Counted from the first letter of the stretch, positions 49,361 through 58,282 are shown. The stretch: 64,000 nucleotides of DNA from Salipaludibacillus daqingensis (GCF_029891575.1 NZ_JARZHF010000010.1:62001-126000); one strand, 5' to 3'. Notes: generated by a model from the letters alone, not told the origin. Numbers and translations: made by a program.

Positions 49361-51403
49361 GTGAACAACCTGTCGTTTCAAGTCTCAAAGCATATTTGTC
49401 CTAGGAATTGCTATGGTTCTTGTGGAATAATTGCTTATACGATTAATGGTAGTCTAGTGAAAGTAGAGGGAGACCCAGATCATGGTATGACACAAGGAAA
49501 ACTATGCCCTAAAGCATATGGATATGTCCAACAAGTAAACCACCATGAACGGTTACGTTATCCGATGCGGCAAGTCGGGAGAGGAAGTGGGGAATGGAAG
49601 CGAATTTCTTGGAATGAAGCGATGGATTTCCTTTCAGATAAAATACTCTCACTCTATGAAAATTTTGGGAATAATGAATCTCTATGTTTGAATAAATACT
49701 CAGGTAATTTTGGTATCGTTCACAATAGTGTTGAACGCTTTTTTGACGGTTTAGGAAAAACAACAAGAGTAATTGGATCGCCTTGTTGGTCAGCGGGGCT
49801 GGATGCTCATCTTTATGATTATGGAAATTACTATACATCAGACCCATCTGAAATGATGCATGCAAAAGTAATCATTCTGTGGGGCGTTAACCCAGCTTGG
49901 ACCGCACCACATACTCTTCCTTATATCCTTCATGCTCGTGATAAAGGAGCCGTTATCGTTGTCATCGATCCTATCTTTACTAAAACGGCTGAAAAGGCAG
50001 ATATCTATATTCAAATTCGACCGGGTGCAGATGGTGCATTAGCAATAGCAGTTGCTAAAATTTTAGTCGAGAAAGGTCTTCACGATAAAAATTTTATTAA
50101 TAAAGATACCATCGGCTTCGAAAACTACGAAGACTATTTATCAACAGTATCGCTTACTCATTTGGTAGATGAGTGCGATGTGTCTCTTGATGTGCTTAAT
50201 GAATTGGCTGATTTATTATCTCAGCAAGAACCTGCCTTTGTTTGGCAAGGATTTGGATTACAAAGACATACAAACGGTGGCCAAAACATCCGTGCGATAA
50301 ATGCACTGATGGCATTGACTGGAAATATAGGGAAAAAAGGAGCGGGGTCTCACTTTGCTCATCAAGCTACTTGGGCATTTAATGTTTATAAAAATGATGC
50401 TAAAGATTATCGTTCTATTCCAGTCAGTCACTTTGCTGAGGGTGTGATGAAACTCAACAATCCACCAGTGAAAATGCTCTGGGTCGCAGCAAGGAATTTT
50501 TTAGCTCAAGACGCCAATACAGAAAAGATTATAGAAGCATTGGAACAGATTGATACGATTGTTGTAGTAGATACTCTATTAACTGAAACGGCAAACTTTG
50601 CGGATATTGTATTACCAACGACAACCTTTTTTGAAGAAGAAGACATTGTTGCAAGTTACTGGCATCATATAGTTGGATTCAATGAGAAAGCCATCGATCC
50701 TTTTTACGAAAGTAAGAGTGATTTCACGATTGCCAAAATGCTCTCTGCAAATTTAAACAAACGCAAGCCTGGATTTAGTCAATTCCCTGAAGATATCTCA
50801 ATCGAATCATACATCGATATGGAGTTTAATGAAGACCTTTATCGTTTGCTCGATATTAATAATTGGAAAGAACTAATGGATCAACCGAAGAGAGCAGACA
50901 TTGATCCAACTTCTTGGAAGAGCAGCACTTTTGAAACCCCTTCTGGAAAGTTTGAATTCTATTCTGAACGAGCCATGCTAAATGGTCATCCACCGATGGC
51001 AACATATGAAAAAGGGCTACTACCTTCTGATTATTATCCATTTTGGTTACTGACACCACATACCCTTTATTCGTTGAATTCACAACTTTATAATGAAGCA
51101 TACATGGAAACTGACAAGGAGGAGGTCATTGTGTATATCTCTTCAAAAGTTGCTAAAGCCAAAAACTTAGAAGAGGGCATGATTGTCAATGTTTACAACA
51201 GCAATGGACAAATCCATTGTAGAATGAATACAAATTCGGATCTCCCTGATGATATTATCGTTATTAGTCAAGGGAGCACATCTCACCAAAGAGGCAGAGT
51301 GAATCAGCTAATACCGGGATTTGAAACAGATATGGGTAGTGAATCTACAGGAGCAAAAGGAATTGCTTTTAACGATGTCTTTGTCAATTTTACCAAGGTA
51401 TAG
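49361..51403 (+). CDS. Second molybdopterin oxidoreductase catalytic subunit, no Tat signal
   Basis: 680 residues, clearly a paralogue of the protein at 44150. Cys13, Cys17, Cys21 and Cys49 make the [4Fe-4S] site. NKYSGNFGIV and GSPCWSAG (Cys142, again 93 residues after the last cluster Cys) are shared, as is FVWQGFGLQRHTNGGQNIRAINALMALTGNIG. There are only about 12 residues before the first Cys and no twin arginine, so it would stay in the cytoplasm unless co-exported. GTG 49361 follows CAGGGGG. The regulator gene starts 12 bases after its stop. Confidence 0.9.
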   Translation: MNNLSFQVSKHICPRNCYGSCGIIAYTINGSLVKVEGDPDHGMTQGKLCPKAYGYVQQVNHHERLRYPMRQVGRGSGEWKRISWNEAMDFLSDKILSLYENFGNNESLCLNKYSGNFGIVHNSVERFFDGLGKTTRVIGSPCWSAGLDAHLYDYGNYYTSDPSEMMHAKVIILWGVNPAWTAPHTLPYILHARDKGAVIVVIDPIFTKTAEKADIYIQIRPGADGALAIAVAKILVEKGLHDKNFINKDTIGFENYEDYLSTVSLTHLVDECDVSLDVLNELADLLSQQEPAFVWQGFGLQRHTNGGQNIRAINALMALTGNIGKKGAGSHFAHQATWAFNVYKNDAKDYRSIPVSHFAEGVMKLNNPPVKMLWVAARNFLAQDANTEKIIEALEQIDTIVVVDTLLTETANFADIVLPTTTFFEEEDIVASYWHHIVGFNEKAIDPFYESKSDFTIAKMLSANLNKRKPGFSQFPEDISIESYIDMEFNEDLYRLLDINNWKELMDQPKRADIDPTSWKSSTFETPSGKFEFYSERAMLNGHPPMATYEKGLLPSDYYPFWLLTPHTLYSLNSQLYNEAYMETDKEEVIVYISSKVAKAKNLEEGMIVNVYNSNGQIHCRMNTNSDLPDDIIVISQGSTSHQRGRVNQLIPGFETDMGSESTGAKGIAFNDVFVNFTKV

Positions 51404-51414
51404 GAGGGCTATGA

Positions 51415-52629
51415 TTGAATAATTTTAAGGATACTTTTTTTGAACATTTTCCTCGAGTGTCCATATCTCAAATCAATGAATGGGGTCTCTCCTCTTATCT
51501 TGCAGCGGTTAATGAGACGTGTCAACTTGAGATAACTCTTACGACGGACAAGCTGGAACCGTTGTTTAAAAAGGGGGAAAATGAGGTTATTGCATTTGAA
51601 AAAGACATTCAACGAATAAATTACAAAGGAACCTTATTAGAAAAAGTGCGCCGTTCAGAAGAAATATATTCTATTCGTATCGGAGAAGAAATCATTTATT
51701 TAAAACAATTAAGCTACGAAAAGAAACATATCGGCTATTTATTCTTAAAAAGTGATACGCAAAGTTTATCAACGGATGAAAAACGGTTTATAGATGATAT
51801 CTCCTCATTATTAATACCCTGGGTAGTTAGTGAAAAAAGAATGAGAGAAACAGACCAATCCTACCAAAAGAGTTTTGTATTTGACTTGTTACACAATCAT
51901 TTTGATTCCTACTTAATGATGAACGAGCAAGCAAAGCGATGGGGGTGGGACTTTTCACAAACTTATCAGCTTATGGTTATGGAAATAGATGATGATCGTG
52001 GACAAACAACGATGGTAGAACAACAAATTCATCGAATTCTTCATTTAGAAGGGCTAGAGTTCATCGTTACTGAATTTAATAGTGAGTTTGTCATCCTTTA
52101 TCAAGAAAAATTTGAGTCGGTTCATAAAACACGTTCAAAAGAGATAGCCCAAAAAATTATTAAGAATATCTCCAAGGATATAGAAGGTAATGAAATTAGG
52201 ATCGGAATAGGAATAGGACACCTATACCTTTCAGCGATGGATTTATGTCGGGCCTTTCAGGAAGCGAAGATGGCCCTTAAGTTATCCGTGAATTCAAAAG
52301 ATAGGATACAAGTTACACATTTTGACGAGTTAGGTATTATGAAGCTTTTAGCGAATATTCGGCAAGAGTTGTTAATTGATTTTCAGAAAGAACATCTTCA
52401 ATTATTGGAAGAATATGATTTACGATCAGAAGAACAGTTAACAGAAACACTTCGCTTGTTCCTGGTGCAAAGTGGAAATATAAAGTTTTGTGCTGACAAA
52501 ATGTTCATTCATCCTAATACACTTAGACATAGAATCAAAAAAATCGAGACTGTTCTTGGAGTCAACCTCGACAATTACGAAGATATAACGAATTTAATGA
52601 CGGCATTTATCATCCGTGACAGTCGATGA
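51415..52629 (+). CDS. PucR/CdaR-type transcriptional regulator
   Basis: 404 residues. The C-terminus carries the HTH_30 helix-turn-helix (LFLVQSGNIKFCADKMFIHPNTLRHRIKKIETVLGVNL, about 345-385) of the PucR/CdaR/YeaG group. A GGDEF-like CdaR domain precedes it (about 165-300: IGIGIGHLYLSAMDLCRAFQEAKMAL). Residues 1-160 may be a GAF-like sensor. TTG 51415 follows AGGAGGG. It is probably co-transcribed with the second catalytic subunit and is likely the switch for this locus; the signal is unknown. Confidence 0.85.
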   Translation: MNNFKDTFFEHFPRVSISQINEWGLSSYLAAVNETCQLEITLTTDKLEPLFKKGENEVIAFEKDIQRINYKGTLLEKVRRSEEIYSIRIGEEIIYLKQLSYEKKHIGYLFLKSDTQSLSTDEKRFIDDISSLLIPWVVSEKRMRETDQSYQKSFVFDLLHNHFDSYLMMNEQAKRWGWDFSQTYQLMVMEIDDDRGQTTMVEQQIHRILHLEGLEFIVTEFNSEFVILYQEKFESVHKTRSKEIAQKIIKNISKDIEGNEIRIGIGIGHLYLSAMDLCRAFQEAKMALKLSVNSKDRIQVTHFDELGIMKLLANIRQELLIDFQKEHLQLLEEYDLRSEEQLTETLRLFLVQSGNIKFCADKMFIHPNTLRHRIKKIETVLGVNLDNYEDITNLMTAFIIRDSR

Positions 52630-52748
52630 CTTGAGGCGAGGCTTAAGTGGTTCTAGTAAACATAGTTCGTCCAGTAAGAAATGGATCAAATTGGTCTTAT
52701 TGAGACAAAACGTGGAGATACGGAGATTCTAACACCTGCCACATAAGC

Positions 52749-52820
52749 ATTTGCCGAACGGGGACGGTTCTTATTCACCACTCAGTTATTGCCGAACGAG
52801 AACCGTCCCCATTCCCCACT
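52749..52820. repeat. Inverted pair of core repeats
   Basis: GGGGACGGTTC (52760-52770) and GAACCGTCCCC (52800-52810) are exact inverses on either side of TATTCACCACTCAGTTATT. Each is flanked by GCCGAACG on its left side. Confidence 0.75.
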
Positions 52821-52840
52821 CTGATAAACTACCAAAATTA

Positions 52841-53335
52841 CTAGGAACACCAGACAATTATTCTGTAAGGGGCGGTTTGAGCGGGGATGCTTCGAGTAGA
52901 CGGGCCGTAAATGACAATGAGATTTCGGTTTGTCGGATTTCCGGTAAAAGGTTGTCCGTTGGTCAGCATGATTAGTGTGTAAGGTGTTAGATTAAGCTGC
53001 AGCATGCCGTCGCTGCTTAAAAGCTGTGAGTTAAAAAAGTCTACTTTAACGTTTTGGGCAGGGATTTCCTTAACCATCACTAGTGCCCGGTACTGCGGTG
53101 GGTAAATGAAAGGCACAGGTGCGTTTCTGTCATAATAGCCTGTGATCCTGTCTCCGATTTCAACCACGGCCTGGTCCACAAAATACGTGTTAGGAGCCAC
53201 CACGAAATGGACTACTCCTCCCGAACCGTCCTCGACCGTAATTAATTTAAAACAGCCTTCGTCCTCAGCATTTACCCCTGTAAAAAACTCATTAATGCTT
53301 GTAACAATCCCTCTAAAAAGACCAAAATCAACCAT
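52841..53335 (-). CDS. Conserved hypothetical protein
   Basis: 164 residues, no signal peptide or membrane helix. Beta-rich, with FRGIVTSINEF, FKLITVEDGSGGVVHFVVAPNTYFVDQ, VEIGDRITGYYDRNAPVPFIYPPQYRALVMVK and NRNLIVIYGPSTRSIPAQTAPYRIIVW. I have the impression that similar proteins occur in clostridia and bacilli without assigned function; an OB-fold-like barrel is possible. Isolated on the minus strand, with higher G+C than its neighbours to the right. Confidence 0.65.
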   Translation of the reverse strand: MVDFGLFRGIVTSINEFFTGVNAEDEGCFKLITVEDGSGGVVHFVVAPNTYFVDQAVVEIGDRITGYYDRNAPVPFIYPPQYRALVMVKEIPAQNVKVDFFNSQLLSSDGMLQLNLTPYTLIMLTNGQPFTGNPTNRNLIVIYGPSTRSIPAQTAPYRIIVWCS

Positions 53336-53518
53336 CCATATCCACTCCGTTTCGAAAAGGTTGGAAAGAGCTTTTAAAGTAAATTGTATGCTCTAAAAGG
53401 AATAAAAAGACTATCCCTTAGGAGGCAAAGACTGATAAGTAATCTGCAAACCGTCCCTTATTTTTTTCTCATTCCGATTATGATTAGGAACCGCTTTTAC
53501 TCAGATGCATTCTCATTG

Positions 53519-53572
53519 ATTGCCGAACGAGAACCGTCCCCATTCCCCACCCATTCCCCATCCATTCCCCAT
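53519..53572. repeat. Core repeat with tandem tail
   Basis: GCCGAACGAGAACCGTCCCC followed by four CATTCCCCA-type steps. Between the hypothetical gene and the GNAT gene nothing else is seen. Confidence 0.75.
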
Positions 53573-53689
53573 GATTCATAGTATAATAGTCATTGATAGC
53601 ATGTGTTAAAGGCGTTTTATCCTTAATAATAAAGTATAAGATGTAGATGAATCTATAACTATAAATGACAAAATGCAGGGGGAAATAAG

Positions 53690-54112
53690 ATGACTAATGT
53701 TGTAAAGGCATACATAAAAGAATTAGACGAAATAGTAGACATTGACTATAAGGTTATTGGTAACAAAAGTAGACGAGATTATATTGCGATATCCATAAAA
53801 CTTGAACAATGTTTAGTGGTTAAAGAAGATGATATTATTGCGGGCTTTTTAACATACGACACTAATTTTTTTGGTTGTACATTTATTTCTCTCATTATTG
53901 TGTCACCTTCAAAGAGACGAAAAGGATATGCAACATTATTGATGAACGATTTAATGAGCATAGCACCAACTGAAAAGGTATTTTCTTCTACTAATCGTAC
54001 GAACATTAGTATGCAAAAAGTATTTGATAGGAATGGATTTATCGAGAGTGGTATCGTTGACAACTTAGATGAAGGAGATTCAGAACTTATATATTTCAAA
54101 CTTAAATCTTAG
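53690..54112 (+). CDS. GNAT acetyltransferase
   Basis: 140 residues, short for the family. Motif A FISLIIVSPSKRRKGYATLLMNDLM (about 64-88) and the end STNRTNISMQKVFDRNGFIESGIVDN are clear. Substrate unknown. CAGGGGGAAATAAG precedes the ATG. Confidence 0.85.
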   Translation: MTNVVKAYIKELDEIVDIDYKVIGNKSRRDYIAISIKLEQCLVVKEDDIIAGFLTYDTNFFGCTFISLIIVSPSKRRKGYATLLMNDLMSIAPTEKVFSSTNRTNISMQKVFDRNGFIESGIVDNLDEGDSELIYFKLKS

Positions 54113-54257
54113 TTTTTCAACAAACGGAAGCATTCATGCGAAAAATGTCGTAAATGGTATTCCTACTGTTGTTAAAGGAATCAGTCTAATAAGAGGAAAT
54201 CATTGAAATTTACTAGGCACTGTGAATAATCTAATTAGAAAGAAAGGAGATTCTAGC

Positions 54258-54575
54258 ATGGAGTCAGTCATAGAAATTGTGCGTATTGTACTACCTATTG
54301 CAATAGTTGGGGGAATTGCATTATTTGTAATTATAAGGATGAAACATAAATATAATCAAGGTACTGTCGGTAAGAAAAAAACGAAAACTGCTCAAAGTAT
54401 ATTAGATAGTTTAATACCACTAGGAATGCTCTTCGGTTGTGTTATGAGTATTATTTTTAGTATATTTTTCCCTATATCTTTACTATATGCATTCAGTTTC
54501 GGACCCGGTATAGGATTATTATGCGGATATTTTGCTTATGAAATATATAGCAAGCAAGAGGATAGTTATTCATAA
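54258..54575 (+). CDS. Two-to-three-helix membrane protein
   Basis: 105 residues: an N-terminal helix (VRIVLPIAIVGGIALFVIIRM), a basic linker (KHKYNQGTVGKKKTKTA), then a hydrophobic hairpin (PLGMLFGCVMSIIFSIFFPISLLYAFSFGPGIGLLCGYFAYEI). ATG 54258 follows AAAGGAG. Family not recognised. Confidence 0.65.
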   Translation: MESVIEIVRIVLPIAIVGGIALFVIIRMKHKYNQGTVGKKKTKTAQSILDSLIPLGMLFGCVMSIIFSIFFPISLLYAFSFGPGIGLLCGYFAYEIYSKQEDSYS

Positions 54576-54770
54576 ATAGCTATCCTTCTCAAACGGGTGC
54601 AATTTAAGAAGGAAGCTCGTGATCATTTGTGTATCAGCAAAATCTAGTTGTTTCACTTGAGTGGAAATGCTGAGATAACAAGGTTTGATTGTATTTGTCT
54701 GGTTACTAGATGGGACGGCATGATTTAACTGGAGTTCAACCGGAGGAGACGTGCCCTTGGTTTTTCCCTA

Positions 54771-54808
54771 ATCACATGAGTGGAAATACTTATTTCCACT
54801 CATGTGAT
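54771..54808. terminator. Perfect 18-bp palindrome, terminator-like
   Basis: ATCACATGAGTGGAAATA and its exact inverse separated by CT. Just upstream (54720-54765) is a worn copy of the right part of the MITE-like element (GGAGTTCAACCGGAGGAGAC, GTGCCCTTGGTT). Confidence 0.7.
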
Positions 54809-54817
54809 TTCTTTGTG

Positions 54818-54892
54818 TTTTAATATGCGAATTTCTATGCGATAGATAGAAATTTGGATATTTATGTTAAAATATTGGAAGAGGATATACAG
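54818..54892 (+). promoter_or_regulatory. Repeated promoter-like leader, type A, copy 4
   Basis: TTTTAATATGCGAATTTCTA, ATGCGATAGATAGAAA, TTGGATATTTATGTTAAAAT and GGAAGAGGATATACAGA. As at 16558 and 22307 it stands directly behind a strong hairpin. Confidence 0.5.
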
Positions 54893-54931
54893 AGTAACTG
54901 AAAAAAATATACTTAAAAAGGGAGAGTTTGT

Positions 54932-55243
54932 ATGGATATTATTTTCATTTTATTTATGTTAGTCCTCATTTCACTTAACATTGTTATCTTTATTTTATTT
55001 GGAAAAGGGAAATTAAATCTTATGGTATCAGGCATCATAATGATGATCCTTGCTCCTGTTTTTGGTTATTTAACTGGAGCTTCGTATCTTTATTTTTATG
55101 ATTGGAGTTCTGGAGGTACTGGAGAAGGTGCTGGTTACGGTGGGGCATTCTTAGGGATCTTCACATTAGCTAATGGGGGGCTCATTCTGGTGATTGGAAT
55201 GATAAGGTGGATGATTGTTACATTCATTACAAAAGAAAATTGA
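54932..55243 (+). CDS. Three-helix membrane protein
   Basis: 103 residues. Helices at about 2-21, 28-50 and 74-98; a glycine-rich loop (DWSSGGTGEGAGYGGAFLG) lies between the last two. AAAGGGAGAG precedes the ATG. No family recognised. Confidence 0.66.
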   Translation: MDIIFILFMLVLISLNIVIFILFGKGKLNLMVSGIIMMILAPVFGYLTGASYLYFYDWSSGGTGEGAGYGGAFLGIFTLANGGLILVIGMIRWMIVTFITKEN

Positions 55244-55358
55244 CAGTTAATATTTAAAATAATGGGCAACCTTTCTTTCACTGCGCTTGTGTCACTAATC
55301 GCGATGTTCCATTAATAAGGACTCTCATTTTTTCTGAACGAGCAGGGAGGTATAAAAG

Positions 55359-55589
55359 GTGGACTTATTTCTTTGGATAACTCTTGGACTCATCATAATT
55401 GGATTTCTCATTCTCTTTTCTATGAAAAGAAGTATGGAAAGTAAGCTAGCTTTTATAATAGCAAATATGGATAGCGAAGAAAGTTCAAGAAAAACGAAAT
55501 CCATAGTTTGGTGGATCGTGAGTACCATAGCTTGGGGAATAGTGAGTATCATTCTTATTGTTTGGTCGTTTCATAACCACTTTGGATAA
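55359..55589 (+). CDS. Two-helix membrane protein
   Basis: 76 residues: helix at 2-20, a charged middle (MKRSMESKLAFIIANMDSEESSRKTKS), helix at 50-70. GTG 55359 follows GGGAGG. Unknown. Confidence 0.6.
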   Translation: MDLFLWITLGLIIIGFLILFSMKRSMESKLAFIIANMDSEESSRKTKSIVWWIVSTIAWGIVSIILIVWSFHNHFG

Positions 55590-55761
55590 TTGTTCGTTTC
55601 AAATATACTTCAAGACGGAGTAGCACTAATCAACGATGGATTGGAATAAAATAACTAGTTATTTGTGATTGTTTTAATTTGGCTCTAATGAATATCAATC
55701 TTCAAGGTAGCCCAGCAAGCTAACGCGCAAATGTTCAACTACATGGGAGGTTTATATAATT

Positions 55762-55935
55762 ATGTTGGTCTATTTTATCGTAGGGTTTCTAATAGTTTTT
55801 GGATTAGGGTTATTGGGTTACTCAAAATTAGATTCAAGACATGAAGAAACGCAAAAGTTAATAAAACAGAGTAATGAAGAGATAAAGGAAGTAATGGAAA
55901 GAAATCAAGAAATTATCAAGGAACTAAAAAAATGA
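55762..55935 (+). CDS. 57-residue helix plus coiled-coil peptide
   Basis: ATG 55762 after GGGAGG at about 11 bases. A helix (YFIVGFLIVFGLGLLGY) then a charged coil (HEETQKLIKQSNEEIKEVME and on). Same plan as the 45-residue protein at 15674. Unknown function. Confidence 0.5.
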   Translation: MLVYFIVGFLIVFGLGLLGYSKLDSRHEETQKLIKQSNEEIKEVMERNQEIIKELKK

Positions 55936-56075
55936 AGCAGGAAGTCGTCAAATAAGTGGAGTCAACGGTGAAAACCAAATTGTATTTTGGGTCATTAACG
56001 AGTAGGTTTCCGGTTTCTTTAATAACAAAATGGAAAAGGAAAGAATTTTATTTTTGCAGTTTATGGGAGGTAGAA

Positions 56076-56429
56076 ATGAAAAAAAAGCACTATTTATTGA
56101 TTGTTATATGTGTTTCATTACTCATAATTGGCACAGGTTGGTATTGGCACATTAAGGGAAATAGTGGTATTTCTAAAGAAGAAGCGGAGAGTATTGCATT
56201 AGAACAAGCTGAATTAGATGGATTTCTCTCTCCTACGCTGTGGGAAAAATGGAACAACGAATCAACTGTAGTCAATGAATTCTCCGTTGAAAGAAATGAA
56301 GATGTAAGGTCTTGGAAAGTACATATCGATACAGAAGATAACCCTAATAGTCAACAAGCACCGGCTTCTATCTACTTTATAAGTCATCATGATGGAGAAA
56401 TTATACGAGTGATTAATGGATTACAATAA
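56076..56429 (+). CDS. Membrane-anchored small protein, PepSY-like
   Basis: 117 residues. A single N-terminal helix (YLLIVICVSLLIIGTGWYW) acts as anchor or signal. SGISKEEAESIALEQAELDG and SWKVHIDTEDNPN...SIYFISHHDGEIIRVI resemble the PepSY pattern (helix, then beta sheet). ATG 56076 follows GGGAGG; the longer frame from 55956 has no signal. Confidence 0.65.
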   Translation: MKKKHYLLIVICVSLLIIGTGWYWHIKGNSGISKEEAESIALEQAELDGFLSPTLWEKWNNESTVVNEFSVERNEDVRSWKVHIDTEDNPNSQQAPASIYFISHHDGEIIRVINGLQ

Positions 56430-56483
56430 ATTTTGTTATAAAAAACGGCATCAATACTTCATGAAGCTAAAGGAGGGGTTTAT

Positions 56484-57443
56484 TTGAGTGTCGAGGAAAG
56501 AAACATTCACTTCTCGAAAGAGTTTATAGAAATTGATGGTCATCAAAATGGATTATTTATTGAAACAGTCGATTTTGCCAATCCGATTCTCTTGTTTTTG
56601 CATGGAGGGCCTGGCTTCCCGCAATATCCTATCATCAAACAATCTGGACTCAAATGGGAGGAACATTTTACAGTTTGTTATTGGGAACAAAGAGGTACGG
56701 GGATGTCTTATAACGCATCAACGCAAGGAGAGATTACCTCTGAAAAATTGATTGCTGACGCATTGATAATAACAGAATATTTAAAGGAAAAGTTTAATAA
56801 AGAAAAAATTTACCTTTGTGGACACTCCTGGGGAACGCTCTTAGGGAGTATTATTGTACATCGTTATCCACAGAATTACCATGCCTACATAGGTCTAGGG
56901 CAAATGGGAAGACACTTTGAATCAAACAAGGATACTTATGAATTCTTATTGGAAACAGCGATAAATAGACGGGATAAAAAAGCAGAAAAAGATATCCGTT
57001 CTGTTACGTTCGATAAAGATTTTTCCAAAAATAAAGGATATCGTAGAATATGTAGTCGATATTTGAATAAATTCGGTGGAGGTACGAAGAAAACAGGATA
57101 TTCGAATTGGCAAGGGATCAAAGATTTGTTCGCTTGCAACCGGTATACTTGGAAAGAACGGTTTAATATACCAAAGGGAATATATGCTAGTTACGATGCT
57201 CTATGTGAAACAATGGCAAAATCAGATACTGTCTTATTAGCACCAAGGTTTGAAGTGCCTGTCTTTATCATACATGGTATGTACGACTATCAAACGAGCT
57301 ACAAAGAAGCAAAGCGGTTTTATGAAAAAATAGAAGCCCCTTCGAAAAAATTATTTACTTTTGATAACTGTGCACATTCCCCTTTTTTAGAAGAAAAAGA
57401 GACATTTATAAAGATTTTAAAAACAGAGGTTTTAGGGGAATGA
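56484..57443 (+). CDS. Alpha/beta hydrolase (proline-iminopeptidase-like)
   Basis: 319 residues. HGGPGFPQ (oxyanion), WEQRGTGMSYN, nucleophile LCGHSWGTLLGS, acid region HGMYDYQTS and FDNCAHSPFLE for the histidine. HGGPG plus DQRG/EQRG is the S33 prolyl aminopeptidase pattern. Substrate not decidable. TTG 56484 follows AAAGGAGGGG. Confidence 0.87.
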   Translation: MSVEERNIHFSKEFIEIDGHQNGLFIETVDFANPILLFLHGGPGFPQYPIIKQSGLKWEEHFTVCYWEQRGTGMSYNASTQGEITSEKLIADALIITEYLKEKFNKEKIYLCGHSWGTLLGSIIVHRYPQNYHAYIGLGQMGRHFESNKDTYEFLLETAINRRDKKAEKDIRSVTFDKDFSKNKGYRRICSRYLNKFGGGTKKTGYSNWQGIKDLFACNRYTWKERFNIPKGIYASYDALCETMAKSDTVLLAPRFEVPVFIIHGMYDYQTSYKEAKRFYEKIEAPSKKLFTFDNCAHSPFLEEKETFIKILKTEVLGE

Positions 57444-57633
57444 TTAATTGTGAAATCATTACTTAAATTTACGGGAAAGCAATACTTGAATAACGGATAA
57501 AGACTTTTCTTAAACAAAGTAAATTCCCTGCACATCATATCATTTGATATGATTTATTTTGTTCGAAGATTTTATTCGTTTGCACTTTCTACATTTATCA
57601 CAGGATAGTAGAAAAGCCATAAAGGAGGGATGA

Positions 57634-57729
57634 GTGATATATCGCAAACTTGGTAGTGTTAGAGGATTAATCGCTGCAAATAATAAAGCTACATACTATA
57701 CAGTTCAATCTAATAATCTGATACTTTAA
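57634..57729 (+). CDS. Possible 31-residue peptide
   Basis: GTG 57634 four bases after AAAGGAGGG. Peptide MIYRKLGSVRGLIAANNKATYYT... is hydrophilic. The strong ribosome binding site is the only support; it may be the front of a decayed gene. Confidence 0.3.
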   Translation: MIYRKLGSVRGLIAANNKATYYTVQSNNLIL

Positions 57730-57779
57730 TGAAAATGAGAATATGTAAGAAATTAGGTGTAGTGAGTTAAAATGAACTT

Positions 57780-57899
57780 ATCAAAAACAGTTGTAACTGT
57801 TCTTTTGAAAACGTACTATTTGAGTTCATGTATTCAATAGGTTGTCGTATTGGTGAAATAGTTTCCCTTAAAAAATTGGATATATATCCCTTTAATTAA
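57780..57899 (+). pseudogene. Tyrosine-recombinase (phage integrase) remnant
   Basis: One frame reads FENVLFEFMYSIGCRIGEI, then VSLKKLDI. This is the arginine box of XerC/D-like integrases (x-Y-x-x-G-x-R-I-x-E-x-x-x-L-x-x-x-D-I), with the first catalytic arginine kept. The frame has no start and stops directly where a type-B repeat begins (57878). The His-x-x-Arg and Tyr parts are missing. Confidence 0.65.
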
Positions 57900-57936
57900 A
57901 CAGTTATTTGGAAATTGATGTTAAACTAAAGGGGCA
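57878..57936 (+). promoter_or_regulatory. Type-B promoter-like box, long form
   Basis: ATATATATCCCTTTAATTAA, ACAGTTATTT, GGAAATTGATGTTAAACTAA and AGGGG. Its left border lies in the integrase remnant. The next gene starts at 57989. Confidence 0.5.
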
Positions 57937-57988
57937 TTCCCTTAATAACAAATATGTATAAATGCGACTTACTGAAAGGAGCTAATAT

Positions 57989-58282
57989 ATGGAGCAGTCG
58001 AATTGGTTTGAGGTAATTTTTTCTTTGATACTATTGTTTATTATTTTTTCTCCTCTTATATTTTCAAAGGTACAAAAGAATAGCACTGAATTTATAAGTT
58101 GGAAAGGAGTAGTAAAGTCAAGGTGGTTTGGTATTCCACTTATTTATCTTTTGTTATTTTCATATTTTAGTTTTCTAAACTTAGCTGTCGCAATATTTTT
58201 TTCAATAGTAGTCTCTTTCTTTATATCGGTCATAGCGAACAGGCTAGCTTATACCTTGAACAAACGGAATAGTTATTTATAA
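57989..58282 (+). CDS. Three-helix membrane protein
   Basis: 97 residues; helices at about 9-25, 46-60 and 63-85. GAAAGGAGC precedes the ATG. Unknown. Confidence 0.63.
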   Translation: MEQSNWFEVIFSLILLFIIFSPLIFSKVQKNSTEFISWKGVVKSRWFGIPLIYLLLFSYFSFLNLAVAIFFSIVVSFFISVIANRLAYTLNKRNSYL

